Source: Demetria terragena DSM 11295
Lineage (GTDB): Bacteria; Actinomycetota; Actinomycetes; Actinomycetales; Dermatophilaceae
Reading direction: 5' to 3'
NCBI RefSeq assembly: GCF_000376825.1
Contig: NZ_AQXW01000004.1
Span: 186,001-250,000 of the forward strand
DNA length: 64,000 nt
Shown here: positions 44,543 to 53,287 of the stretch, in pieces
How the letters are laid out: each line of letters starts with the position of its first letter
Numbering within the stretch: the stretch's first letter is position 1
The notes under the pieces: generated by a model
What the model was told of the DNA's origin: nothing
What the model saw: the letters and a program-made list of their open reading frames with translations, nothing else
Databases searched by the model: none
Program-made: the position numbers and the translations under genes

Positions 44543-45229
44543 CTACCGCTGCAGGTCAGCCTTCACGAGGGTGACGTGCAGTGCAAGACATGCCGCAGCG
44601 ACTTCGGCGCGGCGTTCAGGCGAGCTTCCGGCCGCTTGTTCGACAAGGCCCGACTCACGATCGGCTGCCAGTCGGAAGGGCCGTAGGTGGCGACCAGTGA
44701 GGCCATAATCCGCCAGGATCCGGGCACTACGGGCCACGGCAAGGGCTGCGCCGGAGTAATGACCGCCACCGTCCGGACTGATCAGGTGGAAGGTTTCCAA
44801 TTCTGCGACGGCATCGTGATCAAGTCCGGCGCCCTCGGCCAGTTCCGCGCGAGTCAAGCGAACATCCGCGACCGGTTCGGTGAGTTGTGCCGGCGTCGGC
44901 AGAGACTCGTCGACTTCCGGCGTCGGCGGAGTCGGGCGGCCCACCGGGCTGATGTCAGGTTCGAGTCCACGGTCGAACTTGTCGAGCGCTTCACGGATGA
45001 CTTTGAGGGGCCAGAAGCGGTCCCGTTGTGCGGTGAGTACGAACCGCAAACGTTCAACGTCACGATCGGTGTATTCCCGATAGCCCGACTCCCGGCGCTG
45101 CGGCGACACTAAACCTTGGGTATCCAGGAAGCGCACCTTGGACACCGTGAGATCAGGAAAGTCCTCACGGAGAATTTCCAACACAGCGCCGATGGTGCGC
45201 CCACGGCCCCCGGGGGACGTTGCTGTCAC
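44543..45229 (-). CDS. ftsR: FtsR-like MerR-family regulator
   Basis: A 228-residue protein with a MerR-type winged HTH (TIGAVLEILREDFPDLTVSK, VRFLDTQGLVSPQRRESGYR, EYTDRDVERLRFVL) followed by a C-terminal helical domain. It matches Corynebacterium FtsR (Cg1631) and Rv1828 in sequence pattern and position. In Corynebacterium FtsR activates ftsZ and so affects cell division. The start at 45229 overlaps garA by 4 bases, so it is translationally coupled to garA. Confidence 0.85.
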   Translation of the reverse strand: MTATSPGGRGRTIGAVLEILREDFPDLTVSKVRFLDTQGLVSPQRRESGYREYTDRDVERLRFVLTAQRDRFWPLKVIREALDKFDRGLEPDISPVGRPTPPTPEVDESLPTPAQLTEPVADVRLTRAELAEGAGLDHDAVAELETFHLISPDGGGHYSGAALAVARSARILADYGLTGRHLRPFRLAADRESGLVEQAAGSSPERRAEVAAACLALHVTLVKADLQR

Positions 45230-45675
45230 GACGCCTGAGCAGGGCCACCGTGATAGACCAGCCGGAACTTGCCGACCATGACCTCATCACCGGTGCTCAA
45301 GTCAGCGGAGTCCACGAGCTGCATGTTGACATAGGAGCCATTGAGCGACCCCACGTCCTGCACCTGGAAGCCACTCGGGGTGCGGCGGAAGATGGCGTGT
45401 CGGCGCGAGACCGTCACGTCATCGAGGAAGATGTCGCTGTCGGGGTGACGTCCGGTGCTGACCTCGTCGGCGTCGAGCAAGAACCGCGCCCCGGCATTAG
45501 GGCCGCGCAGCGCGATCAATAGTGCTGTGCCTGGACGGAGCGCATCAACGGTGGCCTGGTCGGCCGAACCCAGTCGGTCGGCCTCACGGCCTGGAGCGAT
45601 CTCGGCCTCGTTGAACTTAGGCAGCCTTGCTGTTGTGGGGTCGTCCAAGTTGTCGCTGTCGTAGTTGGACATCAT
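45226..45675 (-). CDS. garA: GarA-type FHA-domain protein
   Basis: Forkhead-associated protein of 149 residues. The phosphothreonine-binding FHA domain is at about 52-130, with GRHPDSDIFLDD, VSRRHAIF and LNGSYVN (Gly-Arg-His at 75-77, Ser-Arg at 90-91, Asn 112). The N-terminal tail has paired Thr 14-15, probably the phospho-sites used by the PknB/PknG kinases. In mycobacteria GarA controls 2-oxoglutarate dehydrogenase and glutamate dehydrogenase and is switched off by phosphorylation. It lies between gcvH and ftsR, as in M. tuberculosis. Confidence 0.9.
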   Translation of the reverse strand: MMSNYDSDNLDDPTTARLPKFNEAEIAPGREADRLGSADQATVDALRPGTALLIALRGPNAGARFLLDADEVSTGRHPDSDIFLDDVTVSRRHAIFRRTPSGFQVQDVGSLNGSYVNMQLVDSADLSTGDEVMVGKFRLVYHGGPAQAS

Positions 45676-45758
45676 CCACCTCCCATCTTCCTCATCGGGT
45701 GGTTTGCCTGACTTTCAGTCTACGTGTCGGCCACTGGCCGAGCACGGCGGGAGAGCGT

Positions 45759-46148
45759 TCAGCCCAAGGACTCCTGGTAGGCAGCAGAGTCCATGAGCGC
45801 GCTCACACCTGCAGAATCGGCGACCTTCATCTCGAACATCCACCCTTCGCCATAGGGGTCGGTGTTGACCTGCTCTGGTCCCGCCTCAAGGCCGTCATTG
45901 ACACCCGTGATCTCACCGTCGAGTGGGGCGTACAAATCACTCACGGACTTGGTGGACTCGACCTCACCACAACTCTCGCCGGCGGTCACGGTGTCCCCTA
46001 CGGCCGGAAGGCTGACGAAGACCACGTCGCCAAGAGCATCTTGGGCGTATGCGGTCACTCCGACGCGGACGACACCATCGCCCTGCTCCGCGATCCATTC
46101 GTGGTCGCTGGTGTAACGCAGGTTCGCGGGATATTCCAGGTCGCTCAT
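45759..46148 (-). CDS. gcvH: Glycine cleavage system H protein
   Basis: Lipoyl carrier protein of the glycine cleavage complex, 129 residues. The lipoylated Lys is residue 67 in CGEVESTKSVSDLYAP; TSDHEWIAEQGDGVVRVGVT and EAGPEQVNTDPYGEGWM fit the family exactly. It shuttles the aminomethyl group between P and T proteins. It lies upstream of garA (83 bases) in the same direction and follows DUF881 (106 bases). It has no riboswitch of its own in view. Confidence 0.95.
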   Translation of the reverse strand: MSDLEYPANLRYTSDHEWIAEQGDGVVRVGVTAYAQDALGDVVFVSLPAVGDTVTAGESCGEVESTKSVSDLYAPLDGEITGVNDGLEAGPEQVNTDPYGEGWMFEMKVADSAGVSALMDSAAYQESLG

Positions 46149-46254
46149 GCGGGATGCTCCTCGTCAGTGTCGTGCAACTAGGTGGTGTGGCTAGGTGTGA
46201 CGGCTAGCGCCGTACGACTAGCGCGCGGGTCAACAGTATGGACGATATTGCGGA

Positions 46255-46992
46255 CTAACCCTCACCGTTCGGTCGAGCGTAGTCAGGGGCTTTGGACGGC
46301 CGCAATGCGGTCACGTCGACCTTCTTCTCCGAGGTGACTTCGACGCGCGCTCCGGCTCGCTCCAGGCTCTCTTGCACTCCCCCAGGTATGGCCATCGCCG
46401 TCGCCATCGTGTGCGCATCACCGATCGCCCGGATCGTGTACGGCGCCCGCACCACCTTGCCATCGATCACGATCTGCTTTTCGGAGTCCGTGCCGAACCA
46501 CGTGCTCGCGATGATCCGGGCATCGTTGACCTGTATCGCTTCGGCGCCGGCGTCACGCAACTCCTGAATGGCGTCGAGCAGGTCCGGCGCCTTGACCGTG
46601 CCGCCTGCGTCCTGCACGGAGATGGTGATGCCTTGGCCGGTGGCCGCGGTGGTGCCGGCCAGGATGCCCAGCGTTGCGGCACGTTGTGTGACGGCCTTCT
46701 CGGCGGCACCGCTGCTACCGCTTCTGAGTTGGTCGCGCGTGCGCGTCAGGTCCTGCACTTCCTTGCTGAGGCGCCCGGACTGATTGTTGACGCTGCCCAG
46801 TAGTGCCACCAAGTCGCTCTGCCGCAGGTTCTCCAAGCCGCTCGTGCGCGTTTCCCGCACCTGCGTCACCATGGCGAAGCCCAACATCATCGCGAGCACC
46901 CCGGCGATCACATTGGCGCGCGTCGCTCGCGGTGCGCCCATGCGGCGTAACCGGGACCAGGGCGTGGTGCGCGGGGACTCAGTGTCAGCCAT
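46255..46992 (-). CDS. DUF881 membrane-anchored protein
   Basis: A 245-residue protein with one N-terminal transmembrane helix (VIAGVLAMMLGFAMVTQVRE) and an extracytoplasmic DUF881 domain. A coiled coil follows the helix (LGSVNNQSGRLSKEVQDLTR), then ITISVQDAGGTVKAPDLL and IQELRDAGAEAIQVNDARI. The family is widespread in Gram-positives near division and phospholipid genes; its function is unknown. It matches Rv1825 by position, 3 bases after the DUF1290 gene. Confidence 0.85.
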   Translation of the reverse strand: MADTESPRTTPWSRLRRMGAPRATRANVIAGVLAMMLGFAMVTQVRETRTSGLENLRQSDLVALLGSVNNQSGRLSKEVQDLTRTRDQLRSGSSGAAEKAVTQRAATLGILAGTTAATGQGITISVQDAGGTVKAPDLLDAIQELRDAGAEAIQVNDARIIASTWFGTDSEKQIVIDGKVVRAPYTIRAIGDAHTMATAMAIPGGVQESLERAGARVEVTSEKKVDVTALRPSKAPDYARPNGEG

Positions 46993-46994
46993 GG

Positions 46995-47327
46995 TCAGGC
47001 TTTCAAGAGGTGGCGTCGGATCGCTGCCACGTTGCTAAAGATGCGCAGGCCCAGCACGACGATGACGCCCGTCGACAGCTGTGATCCGACGCCCAATTGA
47101 TCGCCGAGGTAGACAATGAACGCCGCCACCAAGACGTTCGAGACGAACGACACGACGAACACCTTGTCGTCGAAAATGCCGTCGAGCACCGCGCGCACCG
47201 CACCAAACACGGCATCCAAAGCAGCCACCACCGCAATCGGGAGGTAGGGCTGTAGCCAGACCGGGACGTCCGGCTCAAACACCAGGCCGAGTACGAGTCC
47301 GATGGCGAGACCGATTGCTGGGATCAC
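46995..47327 (-). CDS. DUF1290 small membrane protein (small basic protein)
   Basis: A 110-residue membrane protein starting at GTG 47327 (VIPAIGLAIGLVLGLVFEPD, VPVWLQPYLPIAVVAALDAV, FGAVRAVLDGIFDDKVFVVS, FVSNVLVAAFIVYLGDQLGV, GLRIFSNVAAIRRHL). It has about four hydrophobic segments and belongs to the Sbp/DUF1290 family, found near ftsA-ftsZ in Bacillus. It matches Rv1824 in position. The start overlaps the preceding DUF881 stop by 4 bases. Function unknown. Confidence 0.85.
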   Translation of the reverse strand: MIPAIGLAIGLVLGLVFEPDVPVWLQPYLPIAVVAALDAVFGAVRAVLDGIFDDKVFVVSFVSNVLVAAFIVYLGDQLGVGSQLSTGVIVVLGLRIFSNVAAIRRHLLKA

Positions 47328-48172
47328 TCGGAGACCTCCTCGGTCCTCGTCGCGTCGGTGGTTGTTGTCACCGGGCGGGCATGACGTACGGCTGCGGAAT
47401 CGGATGCTGGGACGTTGACGTCTTCGTCCTGATTCTTCACGCGCACATCCATATCTACGTGTCGCTTCAGGCCGTCTAGATACCGGCCACCCGAACCGTT
47501 CTTGAAGGTTTCCCACAGGTCGCGCGGGGCGCCAATTGCTGTGATGACGTACGGCCGAGCTATGGGCCGGAAGTCGACCAGGATGGCCTCGCCGGCGAAT
47601 CGAATCGCGGACAGCGACGTCAGCCTGTGACCGTTGATGCTGATGGCCTCCGCCCCGGCCTGCCACAACCCGTTCACCAGGATCTGGAGGTCTGAAGACG
47701 TGAGTACTTCTCGCGTCGTGCCGGCGGCCCGTGGGTCCTGTCCATTGCGCTGTTCGGCGGCGTCGCTGTCGTCGAGGGTGATGATTGATCCCGGGCCGGT
47801 CAGGGCCACGGTCCCAGCGGCAATCTCCTGCGCGGTCAAAACGGCAGCCGGCGACCCCGGGGGCGCCGCGGCTCGGAGACCACCAATTTGCTTGCGCAGT
47901 GTGGAGATTCGCCGTTCATCTGCAGACGAGGATTTCTGCCTTGACTCAATCTGGCCCACCAATTGAGCACGATCACCGCGCGCGGTCTCTTCCGGAACTC
48001 GCAAGGTTTGTGCCGCCACCACCAAGAGCAATCCGAGAGCCGCGCAGGCCAGGACGAGCACAATGCTTCGGTGCCCTGCGGCACGTTCCTCGCCGCGCGC
48101 GAGTCGAGCCTGCGCACGATCGTGATAGGACCGATCGAGTGGATGCTCCATCAGGTCAGTCAGGAGTGCCAT
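47324..48172 (-). CDS. DUF881 membrane-anchored protein (first copy)
   Basis: Second DUF881 paralogue of the cluster, about 282 residues from ATG 48172. It has a membrane helix (SIVLVLACAALGLLLVVAAQ), a coiled coil (ADERRISTLRKQIGGLRAAA) and the domain motifs VALTGPGSIITLDDSD, ILVNGLWQAGAEAISINGHR and IARPYVITAIGAP. An upstream GTG at about 48222, overlapping the CDP-alcohol transferase stop, is an alternative. It matches Rv1823. The two DUF881 genes on either side of DUF1290 may form one membrane complex. Confidence 0.8.
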   Translation of the reverse strand: MALLTDLMEHPLDRSYHDRAQARLARGEERAAGHRSIVLVLACAALGLLLVVAAQTLRVPEETARGDRAQLVGQIESRQKSSSADERRISTLRKQIGGLRAAAPPGSPAAVLTAQEIAAGTVALTGPGSIITLDDSDAAEQRNGQDPRAAGTTREVLTSSDLQILVNGLWQAGAEAISINGHRLTSLSAIRFAGEAILVDFRPIARPYVITAIGAPRDLWETFKNGSGGRYLDGLKRHVDMDVRVKNQDEDVNVPASDSAAVRHARPVTTTTDATRTEEVSE

Positions 48173-48219
48173 GCTCTGCCCGACCGGCGCTCGCGGCCGG
48201 GGAACCCTCGTTGCGGGGC

Positions 48220-48828
48220 TCACACCGCGCGCCCTCGGAGGCGATGCGCCCGCACCATCCCGCGAATCTGCATGAAGTAGAGGAATGCTGCCAGCCAGTA
48301 CAAGGCTGTCCCCCACCAGGCGAACGCCCACCCGACGGCGAGAGCGATCTCGGAAAGAAGCCCCGTGCCATCGCCGAGCAGAAGCAAGGGGAAGGCATAG
48401 ATCAGGTTGAAGGTGGCGGCCTTACCGACAAAGTGGACGGGAGGAATCGGCAACTTGTCACGTCGGACCACGGGTGCCAGTGAGAGTACGGCCACGTCCC
48501 GCAGCAGAAGCAGTCCGACGAACCACCACGGGATGATCTCGCGGATCCCCAGGCCGAGCAGGGTGGACAGAATGTAGAGACGATCGGCTAGCGGGTCCAG
48601 GATTTGACCGACCCGAGAGACCAAGCCGTACTGGCGCGCGATCCGGCCGTCCAGATAGTCCGTGATACCGCTAGCCATGAGCACAATCAGGGCTGCTGTG
48701 TCGTGCTCCGTCAGGATCAGCCAGAGGAACACGGGCACCCCAAGGAGGCGTACCAGTGACAGGGCGTTGGGAATCGTCCACACAGCGTCGGTGACGCGCG
48801 GCTGATCTGCGCGTTCGTCGCTGCTCAT
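48220..48828 (-). CDS. CDP-alcohol phosphatidyltransferase (PgsA-like)
   Basis: Integral membrane phospholipid enzyme, about 202 residues. The signature is complete: SGITDYLDGRIARQYGLVSR, then VGQILDPLADRLY, with all four acidic residues of DGxxAR(x8)GxxxDxxxD. N-terminal TIPNALSLVRLLGVPVFLWL is typical of PgsA. It matches Rv1822 (PgsA2) in position. The usual product is phosphatidylglycerol phosphate or cardiolipin, which cannot be told apart here. ATG 48828 is the likely start; a GTG two codons upstream is possible. Confidence 0.85.
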   Translation of the reverse strand: MSSDERADQPRVTDAVWTIPNALSLVRLLGVPVFLWLILTEHDTAALIVLMASGITDYLDGRIARQYGLVSRVGQILDPLADRLYILSTLLGLGIREIIPWWFVGLLLLRDVAVLSLAPVVRRDKLPIPPVHFVGKAATFNLIYAFPLLLLGDGTGLLSEIALAVGWAFAWWGTALYWLAAFLYFMQIRGMVRAHRLRGRAV

Positions 48829-48878
48829 GGTCACCCCACGATGCTATGTCGTGAGTGGGGCTTCGGAGGTCATGACCC

Positions 48879-49727
48879 TCACGTGACGTTGATACCAGTG
48901 ACGCGTTCGTGACCTGCGTAGATGTTCATCGAGGTTCCGCGCAGGAATCCGACCAGGGTGAGCCCGAATTCGTGAGCCAGGTCGACGGCAAGCGACGAGG
49001 GTGCAGACACACCCGCCAGGATCGGGATTCCGGCCATCAAGGCCTTTTGTGCGAGCTCGAATGAGGTTCGTCCGCTCACCATGAGGACGTGGTTGCGCAG
49101 CGGCAGGTGTCCGGCGCGTAGCGCCGACCCGACGATTTTGTCGACTGCGTTGTGCCGACCGACGTCTTCGCGGAGAGCGACGAGGTCTCCCTCAGCAGTG
49201 AACAGCGCAGCAGCATGGAGGCCGCCGGTCTTGTCAAAGACTTGCTGCGCAGCACGCATCTGGTCCGGGAACGCGGCCAATTGCTCGGTCGTCACACGCG
49301 CTGGGTCGTCAGCAATGCTCCACGCAGCGGTGGTGCGTAGTGCATCCAAACTGGCCTTGCCGCAGACGCCGCACGATGAGGTCGAATAGAAGTTACGGGC
49401 CAACGCGAGGTCTGGCACGTCCACGTCAGGGTCGAGGTCGATCTCCAGAACGTTGTAGGTGTTCACGCCATCTTCGGTTGCACCTGCGCAGTAGCGGGCA
49501 CCTCGAATGTCGTTCTCACTCTTGATGATTCCCTCACTGACCAGGAACCCATGCGCGAGATCGATGTCGTCACCGGGAGTACGCATCGTGATCGTCAGTG
49601 GGCTTCGGCCGAGCCGGATCTCGAGTGGCTCTTCGACCGCGAGAGTGTCGGGACGTCGAGACGCGATGCCGTCGCGCACTCGTACCACCGGTCGCCGTGT
49701 CGTCACCCGGCCCATACTCACCTTCAT
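48879..49727 (-). CDS. fdhD: Formate dehydrogenase accessory sulfurtransferase FdhD
   Basis: Enzyme that transfers sulfur to the molybdenum cofactor of formate dehydrogenase. The key cysteine motif is STSSCGVCGKASLD; other signatures are EEPLEIRLG, AHGFLVSEGII, ALREDVGRHNAVDKIVG and MVSGRTSFELAQKALMAGI. About 282 residues is normal. ATG at 49727 or an internal ATG at 49715, which has AAGGTGAG upstream, may be the true start. No formate dehydrogenase gene is in the window; mobA and a DUF6457 gene lie next to it. Confidence 0.9.
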   Translation of the reverse strand: MKVSMGRVTTRRPVVRVRDGIASRRPDTLAVEEPLEIRLGRSPLTITMRTPGDDIDLAHGFLVSEGIIKSENDIRGARYCAGATEDGVNTYNVLEIDLDPDVDVPDLALARNFYSTSSCGVCGKASLDALRTTAAWSIADDPARVTTEQLAAFPDQMRAAQQVFDKTGGLHAAALFTAEGDLVALREDVGRHNAVDKIVGSALRAGHLPLRNHVLMVSGRTSFELAQKALMAGIPILAGVSAPSSLAVDLAHEFGLTLVGFLRGTSMNIYAGHERVTGINVT

Positions 49728-49764
49728 TCAGCGATTGACGTTCCGCACTGCGATCCTAAGTGTT

Positions 49765-50010
49765 ATGAACCCTCTTCATGCGTGGCTACAGCAGGTCCAG
49801 GATGAACTCGGGTGCGATCTGGACCTCGACGCCGACCTCATCCTCGACCTCACCCGGGATGTGGCACACGGCGTCGAGCGGGCTGCCGCACCCCTGACCG
49901 CATTCCTTGTGGGCTACGCGGCGGGCGAATCAGGTGGCGGCGCGGATGCCGTGCGTGTCGCGACGGAACGGGTGACGGCTTTGGTCGAGCAGGCCTCAGA
50001 TCCAACCTGA
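49765..50010 (+). CDS. DUF6457-type small protein linked to MobA
   Basis: An 81-residue acidic helical protein: MNPLHAWLQQVQDELGCDL, DLDADLILDLTRDVAHGVER, AAAPLTAFLVGYAAGESGGG. I recall this as the DUF6457 domain, often encoded beside or fused to MobA. ATG 49765 is only 37 bases from the divergent fdhD start, so promoters here must be very short or leaderless. It overlaps the convergent mobA by 15 bases. A role in molybdopterin-guanine dinucleotide synthesis is inferred from context. Confidence 0.7.
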   Translation: MNPLHAWLQQVQDELGCDLDLDADLILDLTRDVAHGVERAAAPLTAFLVGYAAGESGGGADAVRVATERVTALVEQASDPT

Positions 50011-50580
50011 TTCGCCATCCTGGCGGAAGGCGGCCAGGTCCAGAGGGGTGTCGATGTCGCGCCCTTCTCGCCCCTGTGCGGGCACGAGCCGGAGGTCAAG
50101 AGGGCGTAGGAGTTCGCGCATCGACTGTCCCGACCAGTCCGAGCGTTGGGCCGCGACAGAGGTCAAGGCCTCGGTGTGGATGGCCATGGCTAACTGTTGG
50201 CGGCCAGTCGAGTCAGCAAGGACGGCGCCGTCCCCGGCGGAATCAGAGCCGCTCAGTAGTCGGGCGATGGTCGCCGTGGTCACCCACGGCATGTCGACGG
50301 CGAGGACAACGACCTGGGGGCAGGACGCGGCCAGGGCCCCGAGGCCGCACACGATTGCGGCGGCTGGTCCGGCGAAAGGCGGCGACTCCCGTACGAATCG
50401 CACCATCCGGGCAGTCTCCAGCCGATCACCGAGAACGACTATCTCGCGAGCCGCAGCGGTGGCAGACACAGCGCGATCGAGGGTTGTTCTCTCACCCAGG
50501 CGCAGCGCGGCTTTGTCTGCGCCGCCGAGGCGTCGACCTCGGCCGCCGGCGAGAATCAGTGCCGCAAAGTCGGCTGTCAC
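49996..50580 (-). CDS. mobA: Molybdenum cofactor guanylyltransferase
   Basis: MobA enzyme that joins GMP from GTP to molybdopterin to give the guanine dinucleotide cofactor, needed by formate dehydrogenase and related enzymes. The GTP-binding loop is LILAGGRGRRLGGADKAAL; VLAVDMPWVTTATIARLL supplies the metal-binding Asp; AIVCGLGALAASCPQ follows the family pattern. At 194 residues it is normal. It converges on the DUF6457 gene with a 15-base overlap. fdhD is the next gene, so this is a small molybdenum-cofactor cluster. Confidence 0.85.
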   Translation of the reverse strand: MTADFAALILAGGRGRRLGGADKAALRLGERTTLDRAVSATAAAREIVVLGDRLETARMVRFVRESPPFAGPAAAIVCGLGALAASCPQVVVLAVDMPWVTTATIARLLSGSDSAGDGAVLADSTGRQQLAMAIHTEALTSVAAQRSDWSGQSMRELLRPLDLRLVPAQGREGRDIDTPLDLAAFRQDGESGWI

Positions 50581-50686
50581 CTAATGATCTTGGCATGGTC
50601 GTGGGGCACTTGCCGAGTCTCCGCCCGAGAAGGCCCTCAGTGCAGCAGACTGGCTGGACTACGCCCATCTGACGGAAGGCACTCTT

Positions 50687-51805
50687 ATGAAGGTCGGCAT
50701 CCCCGCGGAAGTCAAGAATCACGAATACCGCGTGGCGATCACTCCGATTGGCGTCCATGAGTTGGTTGACCGCGGGCACCAGGTTCACGTGCAGTCTGGT
50801 GCCGGTGTCGGGTCCCAAATCCCCGACGAGGAGTACGTCGCCGCAGGCGCCCGGATTCTCGATGACGCGGACGACGTGTGGGCCAGCGCCGACTTGGTCC
50901 TCAAGGTCAAGGAGCCAGTAGCCGAGGAGTATCACCGGTTGCGGCCGGGCCTGCAGTTGTTCACCTACCTCCACCTGGCGGCAGACAAGCCGCTAACTGA
51001 ACAACTGGTGGCCCAACAGGTCACCGGGATCGCCTACGAAACAGTCCAACTTCCCTCGGGTGTGCTGCCGTTGCTCTACCCGATGTCCGAGGTTGCCGGG
51101 TGCCTGGCTCCGCAGGTCGGCGCGCACGCACTCATGCGCGCTCAGGGCGGCCGAGGTGTGCTCCTGGGCGGCGTCGGCGGTGTGGCACAGGCCAAGGTGG
51201 TGGTGATTGGCGCCGGTGTCGCCGGCCAGAACGCTGCCAACATTGCACTGGGCATGGGTGCTGACGTCACGCTGCTGGATACCGACCTGGACAAGCTTCG
51301 AATGTCTTTCTGGCGATACAACAACCGGATTCATGGCCTGGCGTCCTCGCGCCTAGCGATCGAGGAACAGGTAACTCAGGCTGATCTGGTGATCGGGTCC
51401 GTCCTGATTCCTGGCGCGGCCGCTCCCAAGCTCGTCACGAACGACACCGTGTCGCGCATGAAGGCTGGCTCCGTGCTGGTCGACATCGCCGTTGATCAGG
51501 GCGGCTGCTTCGAAGACACCCATGCCACGACCCATGCTGACCCCACCTTTGAGGTACACCAGTCGGTCTTCTACTGCGTTGCGAATATGCCTGGTGCTGT
51601 GCCGAATACGTCGACTTATGCACTGACTAATGCGACCCTCCCCTATGTCGTTGCACTAGCCGACAAGGGCTGGCAGCAGGCGTGCCGTGACGATGCAGCA
51701 CTTGCTCTTGGACTGAATACGCACGCGGGTTCGCTGACCAACGGCCCGGTGGGTCAGGCCGTCGGCATCCAGGCGGTCTCCCTCGAGACGGCGTTGGAGA
51801 GCTAG
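50687..51805 (+). CDS. ald: Alanine dehydrogenase
   Basis: NAD-dependent enzyme that interconverts L-alanine and pyruvate plus ammonia. It starts MKVGIPAEVKNHEYRVAITP, has the substrate-binding HLAADKPLTEQL and SEVAGCLAPQVGAHALMRAQ, and a Rossmann NAD motif VVVIGAGVAGQNAANIALGM at about 168-187, followed by DIAVDQGGCFEDTHATTHAD. At 372 residues it is normal. Its stop overlaps the convergent WYL regulator by 4 bases. It may support nitrogen assimilation or alanine use; no regulator is adjacent on the upstream side. Confidence 0.95.
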   Translation: MKVGIPAEVKNHEYRVAITPIGVHELVDRGHQVHVQSGAGVGSQIPDEEYVAAGARILDDADDVWASADLVLKVKEPVAEEYHRLRPGLQLFTYLHLAADKPLTEQLVAQQVTGIAYETVQLPSGVLPLLYPMSEVAGCLAPQVGAHALMRAQGGRGVLLGGVGGVAQAKVVVIGAGVAGQNAANIALGMGADVTLLDTDLDKLRMSFWRYNNRIHGLASSRLAIEEQVTQADLVIGSVLIPGAAAPKLVTNDTVSRMKAGSVLVDIAVDQGGCFEDTHATTHADPTFEVHQSVFYCVANMPGAVPNTSTYALTNATLPYVVALADKGWQQACRDDAALALGLNTHAGSLTNGPVGQAVGIQAVSLETALES

Positions 51806-52764
51806 GTGTAGCGAGCTAGGAGGATGGCCGCGCGCTGGTGAAGCGCCGCACGCACGGCTTCTGGCTTGATGACCTCAACCCCGGTCCCGAGTTGCCAGAT
51901 CGCCCAGGTCGCGTGGCGCAGGTCCTCGAAGGTCACCACGAGCCGGACCCAGCCGTCCCCCTCGGGTTTTTCGCTGCGTACCGAACGCACGAGGTCCAGG
52001 AGTGCTTCTCGGTGTCCGGCGGCGACACGTACGTCGACCACGAGGTGGTCCTCGGCGAGGAATCGAGCGCTGCGCTCGGCCCAGAGTTGATCCAAGTCGA
52101 CCTGCGGCGCGCGCTCGGCTCGCTCTGTCGTCACCAGTGCCGAGACCATACGCGACAGGCGATAGGTGCGGTCGGCTCCGTCCTTGGCAGCGAGTAGGTA
52201 GGTCTGCCCACGCACCGTCACCAGTCCGATGGGATCAACCGTGTGCGTACGAGCATCTCGCCCAGGCGCGACGTAGTCGAACTGCAGTTTGTGTCCTGAG
52301 TTCACGGCTCTGCGTACCTGCTTCATGACTCCGTCGGCGAGGCGCTCATCGGCCCGGCCCCGGGAGAGCAAGTCAACTTCGGGTTCCAGGAGGAAGCGCT
52401 GCGCCGAGGTGTCCAGCGCCGCGCGGTCCTGCTCGGGCAGCGCCTCGATCACCTTGCGCATTGCCGTTCCCAGGGCTGGACTCAGGCCAAAAGCTTGTCG
52501 GCTCCGGCTGGTCGCGACCGTCAGGAGGGCCAGCGCCTCGTCCTGGTTGAGCCCGGTGAGTTCGGTCCGGAAACCGGGCAGCAGAGCGAACCCGCCGTGT
52601 CTGCCTCGCTCGCTATAGACCGGGACTCCAGCGGTGGAGAGCGCGTCGATATCTCGCAGCACCGTGCGCGGAGAAACCTCCAGTTCGCCCGCCAGGTCGT
52701 CCGCAGTCATCCGACCACGTTGACGTAGCAGCAGCACCAGGGCGACCAGGCGATCGGCTCTCAT
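51802..52764 (-). CDS. WYL-domain transcriptional regulator (YafY-like)
   Basis: A 320-residue DNA-binding protein. The N-terminal HTH reads RLVALVLLLRQRGRMTADDL, AGELEVSPRTVLRDIDALST and AGVPVYSERGRHGGFALLPG. A WYL-type ligand domain follows at about 145-215 (TVDPIGLVTVRGQTYLLAAK, with TYLLA in the WYL position), and a C-terminal WCX-like part. It is divergent from the RidA gene. A perfect TGACAC-AAG-GTGTCA palindrome lies between them, a plausible operator. Confidence 0.8.
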   Translation of the reverse strand: MRADRLVALVLLLRQRGRMTADDLAGELEVSPRTVLRDIDALSTAGVPVYSERGRHGGFALLPGFRTELTGLNQDEALALLTVATSRSRQAFGLSPALGTAMRKVIEALPEQDRAALDTSAQRFLLEPEVDLLSRGRADERLADGVMKQVRRAVNSGHKLQFDYVAPGRDARTHTVDPIGLVTVRGQTYLLAAKDGADRTYRLSRMVSALVTTERAERAPQVDLDQLWAERSARFLAEDHLVVDVRVAAGHREALLDLVRSVRSEKPEGDGWVRLVVTFEDLRHATWAIWQLGTGVEVIKPEAVRAALHQRAAILLARYT

Positions 52765-52787
52765 GGCTCAATCAATACCAAGAATCC

Positions 52788-52802
52788 TGACACAAGGTGT
52801 CA
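52788..52802. promoter_or_regulatory. Operator-like palindrome between WYL regulator and RidA genes
   Basis: TGACAC-AAG-GTGTCA is a perfect inverted repeat with 6-bp arms, 24 bases upstream of the regulator start and 52 bases upstream of the RidA start. WYL/YafY regulators commonly bind such sites in the shared promoter of the divergent gene they control. Confidence 0.55.
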
Positions 52803-52853
52803 TGAATAGTTGGCAACGTGCCTTTCACGCACCCCACACGCGAAGGACAGCCA

Positions 52854-53249
52854 ATGCAACGAACTGCAGTCAACCCCGTGACCTGGTCAACACCCATGGG
52901 CTTCAACCAAGGCGAGCTCGTCAGCGGCGCGACCCGAACGCTCTACATCTCGGGTCAGACGGCCATGAATCCAGGTGGGCATCCTGAGCACGACGGCGAC
53001 ATTGGCGCACAACTGGCGCTGGCTGTCGACAACCTAGAGGGCGTCTTGATCGCGGCTGGAATGACGTTGGCCAGTCTGGTGAGGCTGAATGTATATGCGA
53101 CCGATCTAGACGCGCTACTCCCCCAGTACGGTCTCCTGGCGGCCCGTCTAGGCAGTGCCGGGGTCGCGCCCGCGACCACGATGCTCGAAGTCGCTCGTCT
53201 GGCCATCCCCGGGCAACTGGTGGAACTTGAGGGCACCGCCGTCGATTAG
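52854..53249 (+). CDS. RidA-family reactive intermediate deaminase
   Basis: Trimeric YjgF/RidA-fold protein, 131 residues, which hydrolyses reactive enamines/imines or binds related metabolites. The N-terminal part reads RTAVNPVTWSTPMGFNQGEL, LYISGQTAMNPGGHPEHDGD and the C-terminal part PATTMLEVARLAIPGQLVEL. ATG 52854 has GAAGGA 7 bases upstream; the longer frame from 52818 is unlikely. It shares a divergent promoter and a palindromic operator with the WYL regulator, so it is probably that regulator's target. Confidence 0.8.
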   Translation: MQRTAVNPVTWSTPMGFNQGELVSGATRTLYISGQTAMNPGGHPEHDGDIGAQLALAVDNLEGVLIAAGMTLASLVRLNVYATDLDALLPQYGLLAARLGSAGVAPATTMLEVARLAIPGQLVELEGTAVD

Positions 53250-53287
53250 GTGACCGGGTCGCACACTGCCTACTGGAAGGAACCCCG

